Below the pieces are notes generated by a model, which was not told the DNA's origin, ran no database searches, and saw nothing but the letters and a program-made list of their open reading frames with translations. Of a stretch of DNA of 64,000 nucleotides, positions 36,678 to 48,134 are shown in pieces. The stretch lies in contig OZ023267.1 in assembly GCA_964006375.1 (NCBI GenBank), positions 85,669,406 through 85,733,405 on the forward strand, in the 5' to 3' direction. The position numbers and the translations under genes are program-made. How positions within the stretch are numbered: the stretch's first letter is position 1; each line of letters opens with the position of its first letter. The DNA is from Tillus elongatus (lineage: Eukaryota > Arthropoda > Insecta > Coleoptera > Cleridae).

Positions 36678-37240
36678 CATCCTCCTGCAATATGTTCAGG
36701 TCCACATTTTCTGCACTTTATAGTGATACTTCTCACAGCATTAACTTATTCAATGGGAATAAAAAGCCTGAGATGTTGCTTAGACAATTCTATAAATTTG
36801 CAGTATTATTTCACTTTTGATAGTGTAATATCAGTTTCCCTAATAATCCTTTGTTGTACTTGCTTGTCGTAAAGACCCAGAATTAATTTATATTTGATCG
36901 CTCAATCTGCATGTGGATTAATAAAATTATAGAGATATATCCATAACTAACAGGTTGCTTCTTAAGTTGCGTTACAAAAGAGTAAATGGTCTCGTTTTCT
37001 TTTTGATAGAAGTTATACAATTTTAACGTGCCATAGTAATATTTGTCTTTGGCTTCATCAAAACAACCGAGAACATCTTCCAGCTTATTTGTCTTATCTG
37101 CTAGAAAAGTATTAAAGATATCTAATCCCGCTTGACTTATAATATGTAAAAGTAGGGCTATTTTCATATCATCATTTGAATTGTGTTTTCCCGAAGGTTT
37201 TAGAAATACATTAAACTTTTATTTTCATTTAGACCCAAGT
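36678..37240 (-). pseudogene. Older Gypsy-type gag fragment
   Basis: The minus-strand frame 36883-37167 reads like a Gag capsid segment (ALLLHIISQAGLDIFNTF, then LYNFYQKENETIYSFVTQLK). Further 3', in shifted frames, a zinc-knuckle remnant CRKCGPEHIAGGC is followed at once by the Mag-like element's duplication. The Mag-like element thus inserted into this older retrotransposon gag. Confidence 0.6.
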
Positions 37241-38588
37241 TTCAGTCCATCCACATCAAACGGTGGTGGTGCTTTATATTGCATGACTTACTATTGAACA
37301 ACACAATGCTTTAATTATATATTATAGAATGTATGTGTAACTAACTCGTAAGATAATCCAATCTGAAGTAAAATTGGCGAAACCTTTGTCGGTGTCAACT
37401 ACGAGAGATGCTTTAAAACATGTTTCTTTACTGCGTGCGTTTTAGCTTTTGATAACCTGTGCTTGAACCTATGTTTTAGTTGCTTCATCTATGTTTGCAA
37501 TTACACACTATTCTCCGTGTTCACGTCACCTTATTATTTTTAATTAATTCTATTACAATATAACCCTATACAACATTGACCTCACAACATTCATGTTGAC
37601 ATTAATTTACATTTACGTCTATCGGCCGGTCCGATAATCGGACTATCGGCTATCGGCCATCTTCCGTTCAGCATGGACATGCGCTCTATGCCTAAAGAAG
37701 GGAGGTGCATAAATATGCAATTTTCGGAAGTGTTTAACATAGAACAGGTAACAGAGTCTAACATGCAAAATAGTTACTATTATAATTCTCACCACTATAT
37801 CGTAATCACCATATATCTCTTTCATTAAATTTTAAAGTTATATAATATAAGGGCATCTCAAGCACAGTCTGAGTGAATATTCTGAATAATGATCTATTCA
37901 AATATTCTCAGTATATAGTAGAAGAAATTTCTTAAAATGTGATTGAATGAATGTACTCAGAATATTCAAGATGCAGTTTGAAATTCCATTAATGTTATTA
38001 GAACATTTCCAAACAAATATTCTGAAAAAAGAATGTTGCCACATTGTGAGAACATTCTGAGAATATTGTGCTCTATAGTATGTGTACGACTCTGTGCAAC
38101 TGATTTTCACAAAATCAAAATACGTGGAATTAATATTTCAGTTTAACTTACCTCAAAAAATAACTCGTATACAGTCCGTGCCATATCTGTTGAGATAGAA
38201 TTCTCAGAAAATAATAAGCCAATAAACAATTTTAAAGTTTTTTATTTACTTATTCTATTTCACGAAAATTGCTTTGACTAATATGGAAAAATTGCTGCTT
38301 GAAATGTATTTTAGTTTTATATTTTGCGCTTTTGGTAGGTTTAGATATTACTTTATTCTGCTCTTAGATCTACAATATTTAGTGTACAAACAATATAATC
38401 ACAGCAATGTAGGTATATGCTATTATACGTTTTAGGTATTTGTTATTAACATCCATATTCATGCTATGTGTGACTATGATCACGCTATTTAGTCACTGAT
38501 ATTAAAAAGTCCGAGTCACGACTGATATCGAAAAATAACGGTATTGCCTATCACTATTGTAATTTTACTAACCACAATGAACCTTTAT
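37241..38588. other. Intergenic, no gene seen
   Basis: AT-rich. A cluster of GAATATTC/AGAACATTCT phrases lies at 37860-38070, as at 30.5 kb. No supported frame. Confidence 0.35.
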
Positions 38589-38589
38589 T

Positions 38590-38904
38590 GGTAGTTATTC
38601 CGAAGGGTACTGGGTTCGATTCCCAGGGTTTCCCTTTCACTGTTTCAACACATACCTACTGTAAAATTAACATCAAACGAGGTTGTGGCATTGTATTTGA
38701 GCAAGTTGAATGTCTGCACGTTCGCCTTTCGGATGAGGCGTAAAGCCGTATGTTCCGCGTCGATGCGATGTTACCCTCCTTACAGAAAGGCAGGGGTTCG
38801 GCTAAATTTCCAGGATAGTAAGGTGAAACTGCCCCCTGCCGTCGATGATTGGCAGTAGTCGCGGAAATAAACCGACCTTAAAGATACAAAAAAACACATA
38901 TACA
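38590..38904 (+). repeat. tRNA-derived SINE
   Basis: Contains a perfect B-box GGTTCGATTCC (near 38610) but not the A-box, then the family body and ends ACCTTAAAGATACAAAAAAA. It shows best that the head is tRNA-derived. Confidence 0.8.
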
Positions 38905-39479
38905 TTGGTAGTTGGGTATTTAATGTATCCGTGGATATTTCAAGAAAATATGTCGATTTTTTTTGTAGATTTATGTAAAATAAAAACTATGCTATAAAAT
39001 TTGCTTGTATTTCTAAGCATTGACTAAATGTCATTGTTAAAGGTTGTTTAATGACCGACCATTGACTAACCCAAACTACAAATGACTTATGGTTTCAGTA
39101 CCAAGGTTGAAAATTGACTGCATGGGCACGACGGTAAATGATCTGTTGTCTGCACGTGTTAGAGTATCTTTTTATTGTTTGTGGTATAAATTTGTATCTC
39201 ATATGTAAATAAAAAGAGTGTCCCAATATCTCTGTATTAATAAAGGCTTAAAGTGAGATGATCATCGAGACATTAAAATTATTCGTATTATATGACATTT
39301 TTTTACTATTTCTATTAATTAGTCTATGTAATTTACACAAAACTCTATTAACAATTTGACAGTTTTTTCAAACAGGTTATGAATATTTCCTAGCCCTGAG
39401 ATCTGTGACTGTAAATTAACTCCTGCCTCCTAGAACTTTCTGGCTATCTATATTTTCCCGAAGGCAGTAAATGAGGAGT

Positions 39480-40530
39480 CCCGCTCAAAATTGAATTTTA
39501 AAAACTACGTCAGCTAATGCTGTAGAAACAGGAAATAACATTTTCTAAAGAAATGTTTCTTGCTAAGCACTCGTTGACAGTGAAATCTGCCGCCGAATGT
39601 TCGGGGCGAAATTTTCACACCACGGTGTTTTAAAAAACCAGGTTATCTGATACTGTAGGAACAGGAGATAACATTTTCAAGGGAAATTTTTCTTGCTATG
39701 CATTCGTTGGCGGTGAAATATGCCGCCGAAAGTTGGGGGCGGAAATTACCACACTATTGGCAAGAAATCTGCCTCCGATGGTTGGGGACAAAAATTTCCA
39801 GGCTGTGGTGAACAAAAATTCGCCCCCAATTTTCAGCAGCAGATTTCACCGCCAACGAGTGCATAGCAAGAAAAATGTTTCACCAAAATGTTATATTATG
39901 TTACTACGGGATCAGATGACATGGTTTTTAAAAACACTGTGGTGTGAAAATTTCCGCCCTTAACTTTCGGCGGCAGATTTCACGGCCAACGATTGCATAG
40001 CAAGAAAAATGTTGTAGGAAAATGTTATTTGCTGTTTCTAGAGTATCAGATGACGTGATTTTCAAAAACACTTGTAGTGTGAAAATTTTCGCCCCCAACC
40101 TTCGGCGGCAGATTTCACCTCCAACGAGTGAATAGCAAGAAAAATTTATTTAGAAAATCTTGTCTCCTGCTTCTACAGTATCAGATTGCCTAGTTTTTAA
40201 AAACACTGTAGTGTGACAATTTCCGCCTCCAACTTTTTGCGGCAGATTTTACACCCAACAAGTGCATAGCAAGAAAAATTACTTCGAAAGGTGTTATGTT
40301 CTATTTCAACAACAGTATTGGACGAGTTGGTTTTTACAGATAATGTAACGTGAAAAATCCCCCATCCCCCAGCAATTGGCGGCTGACTTCACAAACGACA
40401 AGAATTTTTTTCTAGACATCTCCTATTGCAGCAGTATCGGGCGAGTTCATTTTCAAAAACACTCTGCTCTGTGTAAATTGTTGCCCCTGACGTCTTGTGT
40501 CTGGCGCCAGCTTTCACCGCCCATAGTTTG
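39480..40530. repeat. Inverted satellite, ~130-bp units
   Basis: Units of about 127-138 bp containing CGGCGGCAGATTTCAC, AACGAGTGCATAGCAAGAAA and TTTTTAAAAACACTGTAGTG. To the left of about 39755 units are in reverse complement (TTTCTTGCTATGCATTCGTT, GCCGCCGAAAGTTGGGGGCG); to the right they run forward. There are about two units left and five or six increasingly diverged units right of the switch point. Confidence 0.85.
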
Positions 40531-40839
40531 ATAAAAAAATGTTTCGCAATGATATAACAAGCCTAGAAATGTACAATCTTTTAGAAGAATTTAATTTTAC
40601 GCTTTTACCATCATAGTATCAGGCCCTATGTACATTAATTAAACAAAACACATGTAAACATCATTGTTACCTATGTCTTATAGCATTTAATATCGCATTG
40701 CCTATTTACCCCAAAAATAGTCCCTTACATTGCTGTTAATAAGTATAATTAAATATACTATTCAAATGTCCTCTCGACTCGCCCTTATAATACCAAGCCG
40801 CGTGCCATCTAGTGTTATGTAAGTCTATGATGCGATCGG

Positions 40840-41160
40840 AAATAGTCGGATTTTTTCCGGCTGGGATTTATCCGGACCTGTGATGATCACCGATCAGCAC
40901 ACTTTGAGAAATCGAATTCACCACAACGCATCTTTTAAAGACCTAATTATCGTTTCACTAACAAAATTAGCGTCATCAGAGGATAGAAAATGCTAAACTA
41001 CTTAACTACTACAAATAATTGTATTTATATTACGTGTTAGGTAAAAGACCGATTCCTTAGAGATGAGAGAATTGAGGCAGCTTTCTGCGTTTATATTTCA
41101 ATTATCGGAAGTCGCTTTAAAATACCGTTATAACTGTTCCTAACCGAGTCTTGGAATACG
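40840..41160 (-). repeat. Penelope-like element 3' region with hammerhead-like core
   Basis: On the minus strand this follows the endonuclease fragment. It contains CTGATGA, a GCTAA/TTAG(T) stem and GAAAC (about 40950-40980). The same sequence family forms the foldback at 46.9-47.3 kb. Penelope-like elements are known to carry hammerhead motifs in their LTR-like ends, but I could not close stem I here. Confidence 0.5.
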
Positions 41161-41167
41161 TTTTATA

Positions 41168-41560
41168 TCAAAGAGGCATTGCGAACACCGAACTATTTAT
41201 CAGTGGCGGTGCTTGGTTCGGGAAAATTTTGCTGTTTGTGGCTTTAGAGCTATAAATACTCTCATAGGCGTCTAATTGCATCGGTTGTCTAACATTTTTG
41301 ATATGCTTCAGGTTTTCTTCATCTATGTAGTGATTACTATCCCAAATATGTTGAACCACGCATGACTTGTCTATACTACCGTATCTCAGTTGTCCCAAAT
41401 GTTCCTTAAATCTGCTTTCAATGGTTCTTTTTGTTTGCCCAACCTATTTAAGATTACATAGATACCTGACATTTCAGTGACTTTATCCTTGTCTTTTGTG
41501 TAACCTAACACATTTTTTAAATTATTTTTTTTGTCGAAAAAGTTTGCTGCCAAATCAGCT
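41168..41560 (-). pseudogene. Penelope-like element, GIY-YIG endonuclease end
   Basis: The upstream frame ends LGYTKDKDKVTEMSGIY. After one frameshift the next reads VGQTKRTIESRFKEH and then (41168-41398) SCVVQHIWDSNHYIDEENLK and QLDAYESIY. SGIY...VGQT plus R...KEH are the GIY-YIG nuclease signatures, and the distal block is typical of Penelope-like polyproteins. The upstream RT is absent, so this is a truncated copy, the normal state for these elements. Confidence 0.75.
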
Positions 41561-41661
41561 TTCTTAAAAATGCTGGGGGTCTCGAGAGCAGCAGAGAGTG
41601 TTATCAGAAACTCAAAGGGACTGGTGAACGTACACCTTACACAGCTATTGAACTGTTGGCG

Positions 41662-42425
41662 TCTGGTGAAATCGGCCAATATGTTTCAAAGTTCTGTGCT
41701 ACAGGTTAACTTTTTGTGCAAATTACACTTATATCAAACTTTCCGTTATCAGTTTTTAGTAAATTTTCGCAGAATTTTTTTACAATTTAGAGAGGTCATT
41801 TTGAAGTTTTTAAAATTGTTACTTATTCTCATAAAAGACTGAATTATTTCTATTTCCTCAACCTTAGTAAATATATATAAAATTGAATTTGAAACATAAA
41901 TTAAAAAATTGTATATAAAATAACTGACAGTTAAGTAAATACATAAACACTACTGTAAGTAACTACAGAGTTAGCCAGTGGCGTAACTATACTCACTAAT
42001 AATCGTCACGTTGTAATTTAATTTTAATAAATCACTTAACTAGTTGGTGAAATCGGCCAATATGTTTCAAAGTTCTGTGCTACAGGTTAACTTTTTGTGC
42101 AAATTACACTTATATCAAACTTTCCGTTATCAGTTTTTAGTAAATTTTCGGAGAATTTTTTTTACAATTTAGAGAGGTCATTTTGAAGTTTTTAAAATTG
42201 TTACTTATTCTCATAAAAGACTGAATTATTTCTATTTCCTCAACCTTAGTAAATATATATAAAATTGAATTTGAAACATAAATTAAAAAATTGTATATAA
42301 AATAACTGACAGTTAAGTAAATACATAAACACTACTGTAAGTAACTACAGAGTTAGCCAGTGGCGTAACTATACTCACTAATAATCGTCACGTTGTAATT
42401 TAATTTTAATAAATCACTTAACTAG
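41662..42425. repeat. 382-bp tandem duplication including a hAT left end
   Basis: GGTGAAATCGGCCAATATGT at 41665 recurs at 42046. The two halves (about 41662-42043 and 42044-42425) differ by only a base or two. Both contain the hAT terminus CAGTGGCGTAACTATA (41976 and 42358). Confidence 0.9.
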
Positions 42426-45417
42426 TTACTCAACAGTATTACTAATATTGTGTGCATTTTAGTTAAATAGTTAAATATCTAATAAATCTTATTTTCAAAA
42501 GCATAGGTATCATATAATTTTAATGAAATAACAATTTTGTATTAACAATATATTTATTAATACAATTCTTTTCTCCAAGCTTTCTGTTCAGCAAAAGTAT
42601 CAATAACATCATGAAAGTTTAAAGATTGGGCCATAGAATTTTCAATAGACAGAATAGCCAAGTTACGTAGCCTGTCTTGTCCCATAGAGTTTCTTAAATA
42701 TGTTTTTATTAATTTTAGTTTCGAAAATGATCTTTCAGCACTAGCTGTAGTCACAGGAGTTGCAACAAACAACATTAATGCAGTACATACTTCAAGAAAG
42801 CTGCACGACATAAAATGATTCTTTATTAATAATAAATCAGCAAGTTCTCTAATACATGAAGAATTTTCTATTTCGTCTCTGAAGTTAGACCGAAAAGAGA
42901 ATTTCCCTGGAAAATGATCAAATATGTCTTTTTTATATATATTTTAACAAATTCTGGAGCTTTTTTTAATAGTACAGTGTCATCTAAATTTTGCAAAGTG
43001 GCAGGTTGCAAAACACTGAAATTGAAAACAATTTCATCCATTGGAAGGAAACGGAATTTCAGTTGATTGATGTCTAATACTCGATAAAATATGTTCACTT
43101 TGAGCAAACTTTCCGGGTCTTGGAGACGCTCATCTTCGCAAAGTTCGTCTTCCTCTGACGAGTTTTAAAAAATTCAGGGTTGATGGACCATTTCTCTGCT
43201 ACACTATTTGCTTCCTTTTTTAAATTTTCAAATTCATGTCGATACCTTTCCAATTCTTCGAGACAAATTTTCAAACGTTTTAAGGCATTTAAAAAATCGG
43301 TGGCTCTAGACTAAAGTGCTTTAGAGGCTGCACAGATTGTTTGTAGTATTCTGCAATGGAAAACCAACAACATAATAAAATTGTGATTCTCGATCTTCTT
43401 GATTGAAATAGCTTCATTTCTTTCATCTGATTTGCAATTTAACAGAATTGTTTTCGTTGGGGCTTTTTGGACTTGAACAATCCGAACTTTTAAAGCAAAA
43501 ATAGCATCATAATATCCTACCCATCTAGTACGGTTCAATGCTTTTAATGTTATCTAAGTTGAAGACTCCCTTTCTTTATCAGATATAAAATTTGGTAAGA
43601 TATTCAATCTTTTGATACTATGCCCAAAAAAATTATACATTTGTTGAACTGTTTCAAACAAATGTTGTAAATCAATTCTTGTCTTACTGCATTGTTAAGT
43701 ACCAGATTTCAGTTATGAGCAGCACAGTAAACATATTCCGCATTTGGCTCAATATCTTTTATGAGTTTTTGAACTCCACCATAAGTGCCTTTCAGTGTGT
43801 TAGCACCATCATACCCTTGTCCCCGATACTTATTTAGAGGAATATGATAGAGTAAAATGGTGCGGCATTTATTTCATTTATGAGTGCATTTTCTATTTTT
43901 AGAACCAGAACAGAAATGAGCTCATTTTTTATTTTTTGACTTAAGTATTTTATCTGGCCCTTTGGTTTATTCTTGTAAAATTGGATCGTACTTTGCTAAT
44001 AACTCAACAATACTCAAAAAGTTTCCTCGAGAACTTGTATTATTGTTATCTGCCTTTTCTCTGTGCACACGGAAGGCTAACTTACAAGTTGAAAGTGTCA
44101 GATTAACATCACGGAGTCTAGAGAGTACTTGGAGCCAAAAAGATTTTTCTTTCTTGATCATGGACTCTTGCTCTTCATCTAGTGTTACATCTAGCCCCAT
44201 TGTTGATACATAAGACAAAAATACAGGTAAATTTTCGATGTCTCTTTATCTTTCTATGGCGTCTACAATATGTTTTTAGTCGTCATAGCCTTCCATCCAA
44301 ACATTTTGTTTTTTTTTTAGATGCCCGATTGGCGAATAACCAACATGATTCACAACACGCCTTCTAAGTGTTAAGGAATAGGATATACATGTACATTCAA
44401 GTTTCATGCCAGACTAGGAAACAATATAGTAATGTTTTTTCTAGGAAAGATCTATTGTCACTGTCTTTTAAGAGAGGACCCGTAGGTTTACAATGGCCGT
44501 TTTCGATAACGAACCGTTTCACTTGATCATTTTGTTCTGTAAAATTACCCTTATCAGTAATAATAGATGGTGAAGATGCAATATTGTTCACACTAAAATA
44601 TGATTCACTTTGTTTTTGCTTGTAGCTTGTTGTGGTTGTTCAGGATCTGGATATACACTGGTGTCGGATGCTGCATCTGCTATACTGTTACTTTTGGTTA
44701 CGTCCAATTCCTCACTTTCGGAGGACTGTTCACTCGCCTTTTGATCAATAAAGTCATAATTCTTGAAGTACTGACTAATTTTAGGTAACTTTTTATTTTT
44801 TCTTGAGGCCCCTTCTTTCTCTTTCGTTCTTCGCTCCCACTTATATCTTTTCTAGAACTAGACATGTTGAATTGTTGATATCCAACTTTCAAAATTAACT
44901 TAACTTTGCCTCTACTAGTATATTTGGAGATAAAACAAAAACTACGAAAAATCAAAGATACAAATGACCAATTGTCATAACAATCAAACAAAGAATGCGT
45001 AGTAGAGCCCTCCGTACTTAAAAAAATAGAAATCCTGGATTATCCTAACATCGTGCTTCGCTAGCCCGCCAGCGCCACGAAAAAGGTACTTGCTTCGTTA
45101 ACAAAATGCGGGAATTCCCAGAGCATTACTAGCTCCTCCGCGCCACCAAAGTACCGCGACAAAAAATGAAACAACCAATGGATGCGTTCTAAACTTGATC
45201 GACATCCTATTCTTATGAACACGTTTAAATCTTAATAATTTATTCGAATTGGTATATGGTCTTTAGTTGTGTCTAACTTTAATTGATTTTAAATATGTAC
45301 TTATGTAAAATTTATAATTTTTACTAAATTTTGTTAAAACCGGGGGTCGGGGGGGCACCGTCGGGTCGTGGGCCCATGGCATTTTGCCAGCCCTGCCACC
45401 CTATAGTTACGCCACTG
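42358..45417 (-). mobile_element. hAT-superfamily DNA transposon, decayed
   Basis: 3060 bp. The left terminus CAGTGGCGTAACTATA is matched by TATAGTTACGCCACTG at the right. Flanking octamers GAGTTAGC and CAGTTAAC agree at six of eight positions, compatible with an old 8-bp duplication. The broken transposase inside reads on the minus strand. Confidence 0.8.
42557..44870 (-). pseudogene. hAT transposase (ZMYM1-like), decayed
   Basis: A start region (SSSRKDISGSEERKRK) is near 44850. 43967-44218 contains KSFWLQVLSRLRDVNLTLST and RGNFLSIVELLAKYDPILQE, characteristic of TTF/ZMYM1-like hAT transposases. 42557-42811 carries the C-terminal dimerisation block ATPVTTASAERSFSKLKLIK and RLRNLAILSIE. Between these, frames are shifted and interrupted by stops. 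The gene's two ends lie correctly inside the TIRs. It once catalysed excision and insertion with 8-bp target duplications. Confidence 0.8.
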
Positions 45418-45910
45418 CAGTTAACAAAAAGGATATAAGAAATGGGTATACTTGTTAGTTGATATTCACATCACTACACTTCACAATTGATTTTCACAAA
45501 AAGAGAATATAATATTATAATTTCTTGAACGCAAATTTTGACATAGAGTTTGTGGTATCAGCTTGTTGATATTTTTAATATAGGTTATACAGTTTTCTGT
45601 ACTTCCTTTCTGTTACAAAAGGGTTAGAGGAAATACTCAAAAATAATGACTTGAGAGTTGTTTATAAAGTTGATAATTTAAAGAGCCTTTGGGTCCTGGA
45701 TCAAAGGGTACTGTTACATCCTTCTCTATGAGGGTCAAGTTTATGCACTCGTAGAGCATATTACATTTCAATGTATTACCTCTATGGTCACAGGCAACTT
45801 GTAGAGTGTGTTAATATTAGCAGACGCTCTGGAATTATATTTCTAGAAGGAACCAGAAATGACAGGTCTAGATTCTGTATCGACGCCATCTAGGTGCTGA
45901 ACCAAGTAGT
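45418..45910. other. Intergenic, no gene seen
   Basis: Nothing recognised between the hAT right end and the ribozyme repeats. Confidence 0.35.
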
Positions 45911-46144
45911 ACATTGTGCCCAGTATTAGGAAAGAAAATGGGCCAGGGCGGACAATTTACAAAAATTTTTAGTTGGTTGTACACAGTCTATTTATAACAT
46001 TTTGTGTTAATTGGAGCTGTCGTGACAACATACCTCCTAGCTCCGCACCGAGATGGCGACCCTGTCGTACATATTACAATGTTCTAGGAAGCTGGCTGCC
46101 TTAGCCGTATTACTTTATAGATATATTCTCGCTGTAATCCGTAT

Positions 46145-46187
46145 AGCATACTGATGAGCTCTAATTAGAGCGAAACCGGTCTGCGTT
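46145..46187 (+). ncRNA. Type I hammerhead ribozyme, canonical core
   Basis: Stem I strand AGCATA, invariant CTGATGA, stem II GCTCT/AGAGC with AATT loop, GAAA, stem III ACC/GGT, GTC cleavage site at 46181, then TGCGTT. Core and stem II are perfect. Stem I has one mismatch and two wobbles because AGCATA replaces the AGCGCA of the other copies. ACCGGT is palindromic, so a double-hammerhead dimer is expected. Confidence 0.75.
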
Positions 46188-46455
46188 TCTAATTATGGTG
46201 AGAATATATCTAGCCTCACATACATTGTCATGGTATTAGGGAAGAAAATGGGTCAGATCTCACAATTCACAAAAATTGTTGGTTGATTGTACACAGTCTC
46301 TATTTATAAAATTCTGTGTTAATTGGAGCTGTCGTGGCAACATACTACCTAGTTCCACACCGAGATGGCGACCCTGTCGTACATCTCACAATGTTCTAGG
46401 AGGCTGGCTGCTTAGCCGTATTACTTTATAGGTGTGTTCTCGCTGTAATTTGTAT

Positions 46456-46498
46456 AGCGCAATGACGGGATCTAGTTAGAGCCAAACCGGTCAGCGTT
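46456..46498 (+). ncRNA. Degenerate hammerhead ribozyme
   Basis: Exactly 311 bp from the previous one. Stem I AGCGCA is intact, but the core reads ATGACGG and GAAA is CAAA, so it is predicted inactive. Confidence 0.7.
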
Positions 46499-46929
46499 TC
46501 TAGTTTTGGTGAGTATACATATAGGCTTACATACATTGTCCTAGTATTAGCGAAGGAAATGGGCCAGGGTTGACAATTTACAAAAATTGTTGGTTGGTTG
46601 TACACAGCCTCTATTTATAACATTTTGTGTTAATTGCAGCTGCCGTGACAACATATTACCCGGCTCCGCACCAAGATGGCGACCATGTCGTACATGTCAC
46701 AATGTTGAAGATATTTGCTAAATTACGGTTGCAATTTACTGTTATTTGTTGTCCATTTTCTTAAATTCATATTCGTCGTCGCTAATATATCAACAGCTTC
46801 TTTACAGTTTTATAGTATTAATTTTTACAATGTTTTTAATTGTTTTTTACAACGTTAGAATGTTTTCTTAGAACTGCTGCTTGTTAAAACGGATGTACTC
46901 CAAATGTAACATGGTTCATTTTACATAAC

Positions 46930-47320
46930 AAACTATGTAAGCACACTTGGATAAACCCAATCACCACAACACATATTTTAAAGACATAACGATCGTTTCG
47001 CTAACAACGTTAGCTTCATCAGTGGATGAAAAAATTCTAAACTAATTTTCTGCTACAACCTATATTTATATACATTGTTAGGTAGACGAACGAAACCGAA
47101 GGTAAGATTTTAGTCGAAGCGCATCTTTCGACTAAAATTTTACCTTCGGTGTCGTTCGTCTACCTAAGAATTTATATAAATATAGGTTGTAGCAGAAACT
47201 TATTTTAGTATTTTTTTATCCTCTGATGAAGCTAAAGTTCTTAGCGAAACGATCGTTAGGTCTTTAGAAGATGTGTTGTGGTGATTGGGTTTCTCCAAGT
47301 GTGCTTATAAGTGCTCATCA
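46930..47320. repeat. Foldback with ~180-bp arms and hammerhead-like cores
   Basis: The left arm (AGCACACTTGGATAAACCCA to TTTTAGTCGAAGCGCA) is the reverse complement of the right arm (TCTTTCGACTAAAATTTTAC to AAGTGTGCTTATAAG), with the centre near 47118. Each arm contains CTGATGA, a GCTAA/TTAGC stem and GAAACGATCGTTA. An extra A separates CTGATGA from the stem, and stem I does not close. Sequence is shared with the Penelope-like 3' region at 40.9 kb. Confidence 0.8.
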
Positions 47321-48130
47321 CAGGTTCCAACCTTCGCTTAGTAGTAATAAGGAACTCTGATTAGCTTTCTCCTTTTCAGCTAAAGCGATCTGTAAGAAAG
47401 CCTTTCTTCGTTATCTGCTATAGGTAATTGCACTGGCAAATAGTTCAATAACATCAGAATTAGGTCAAAAACCATATTTTCACCAGGGTTTAATGCATGG
47501 TGCAATGACCCGTGACCCTCGTAAGCCAAACACCGGCACTACCATCAAATAACACAGGTTGTTGTTTTTGTTGTTTTTTTTTGTTCTTTCCATAAACGGC
47601 TGGAAGATAAAAAAAAATCTGGAAGGTCGTTTTTAATATTGTTTACATTTTTTCCATAATTGTTTTCTTTATATTCAGGAATGACTTCATCATATTTAAG
47701 GAGTTTTTCAGTTGCTTGTAATAATTTCTTTGTTAATGTCTGAACTCTATAGTGTCATTAGTATAGTTAGAGAGACATATTCTTAAGTTATTGTCCAATG
47801 TTTAAACTGCATCATATCTCTCAGAGTTAAATACAATATTGATTTTTATAAACTGGTTTTCTTTGTTCACAAAAATTACCTGCTTCTGTTTGTTTCGTAC
47901 TTATAAGTCCCAGTTCCCAGAAATTACTCTACTTCTGGTGTTGTAACACTGTTGCCAGATTTGCGTGACATGTAAAGTCCAACAAACCAGTGTATGAACG
48001 CGTTAAGGAATCAAAATAGGTAAATTATCTCTGGATACAATTCGCCAGTAATTATGTGATCTAAGATTGATTCCTGATATAGGCTGTATTCCACAGACTC
48101 ATACATTATTTTTTTTAAATTTCAACAACA
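47321..48130. other. Intergenic, no gene seen
   Basis: AT-rich, no motif-bearing frame. Confidence 0.35.
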
Positions 48131-48134
48131 CACC

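Larger units (their letters stand above)
45911..46706 (+). repeat. Tandem hammerhead-ribozyme repeat, ~311-bp unit, 2.6 copies
   Basis: TAGTATTAGGAAAGAAAATGG recurs in diverged form near 45920, 46231 and 46541, giving 310-311-bp spacing. Each full unit contains GCTCCGCACCGAGATGGCGA, a GTATAGC stretch, the hammerhead core, TTCTAATTATGGTGAGAATA and CAACCAACAATTTTTGTAAA-like sequence. The third unit ends before its ribozyme. No protein is encoded. Unit size, tandem arrangement and one type I hammerhead per unit are the features of metazoan retrozymes and hammerhead satellites. Confidence 0.85.

Noticed and set aside
30540..38070. Heat-shock-element clusters from recurring GAATATTC/AGAACATTC phrases
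   Set aside because: The phrases occur in two AT-rich repeat-like stretches with no gene nearby. Repeat ancestry is a simpler explanation.
40950..47250. Active hammerhead ribozymes in the Penelope-like and foldback repeats
   Set aside because: CTGATGA and GAAAC are present, but one extra base precedes stem II and stem I cannot be closed. Kept as hammerhead-like only.
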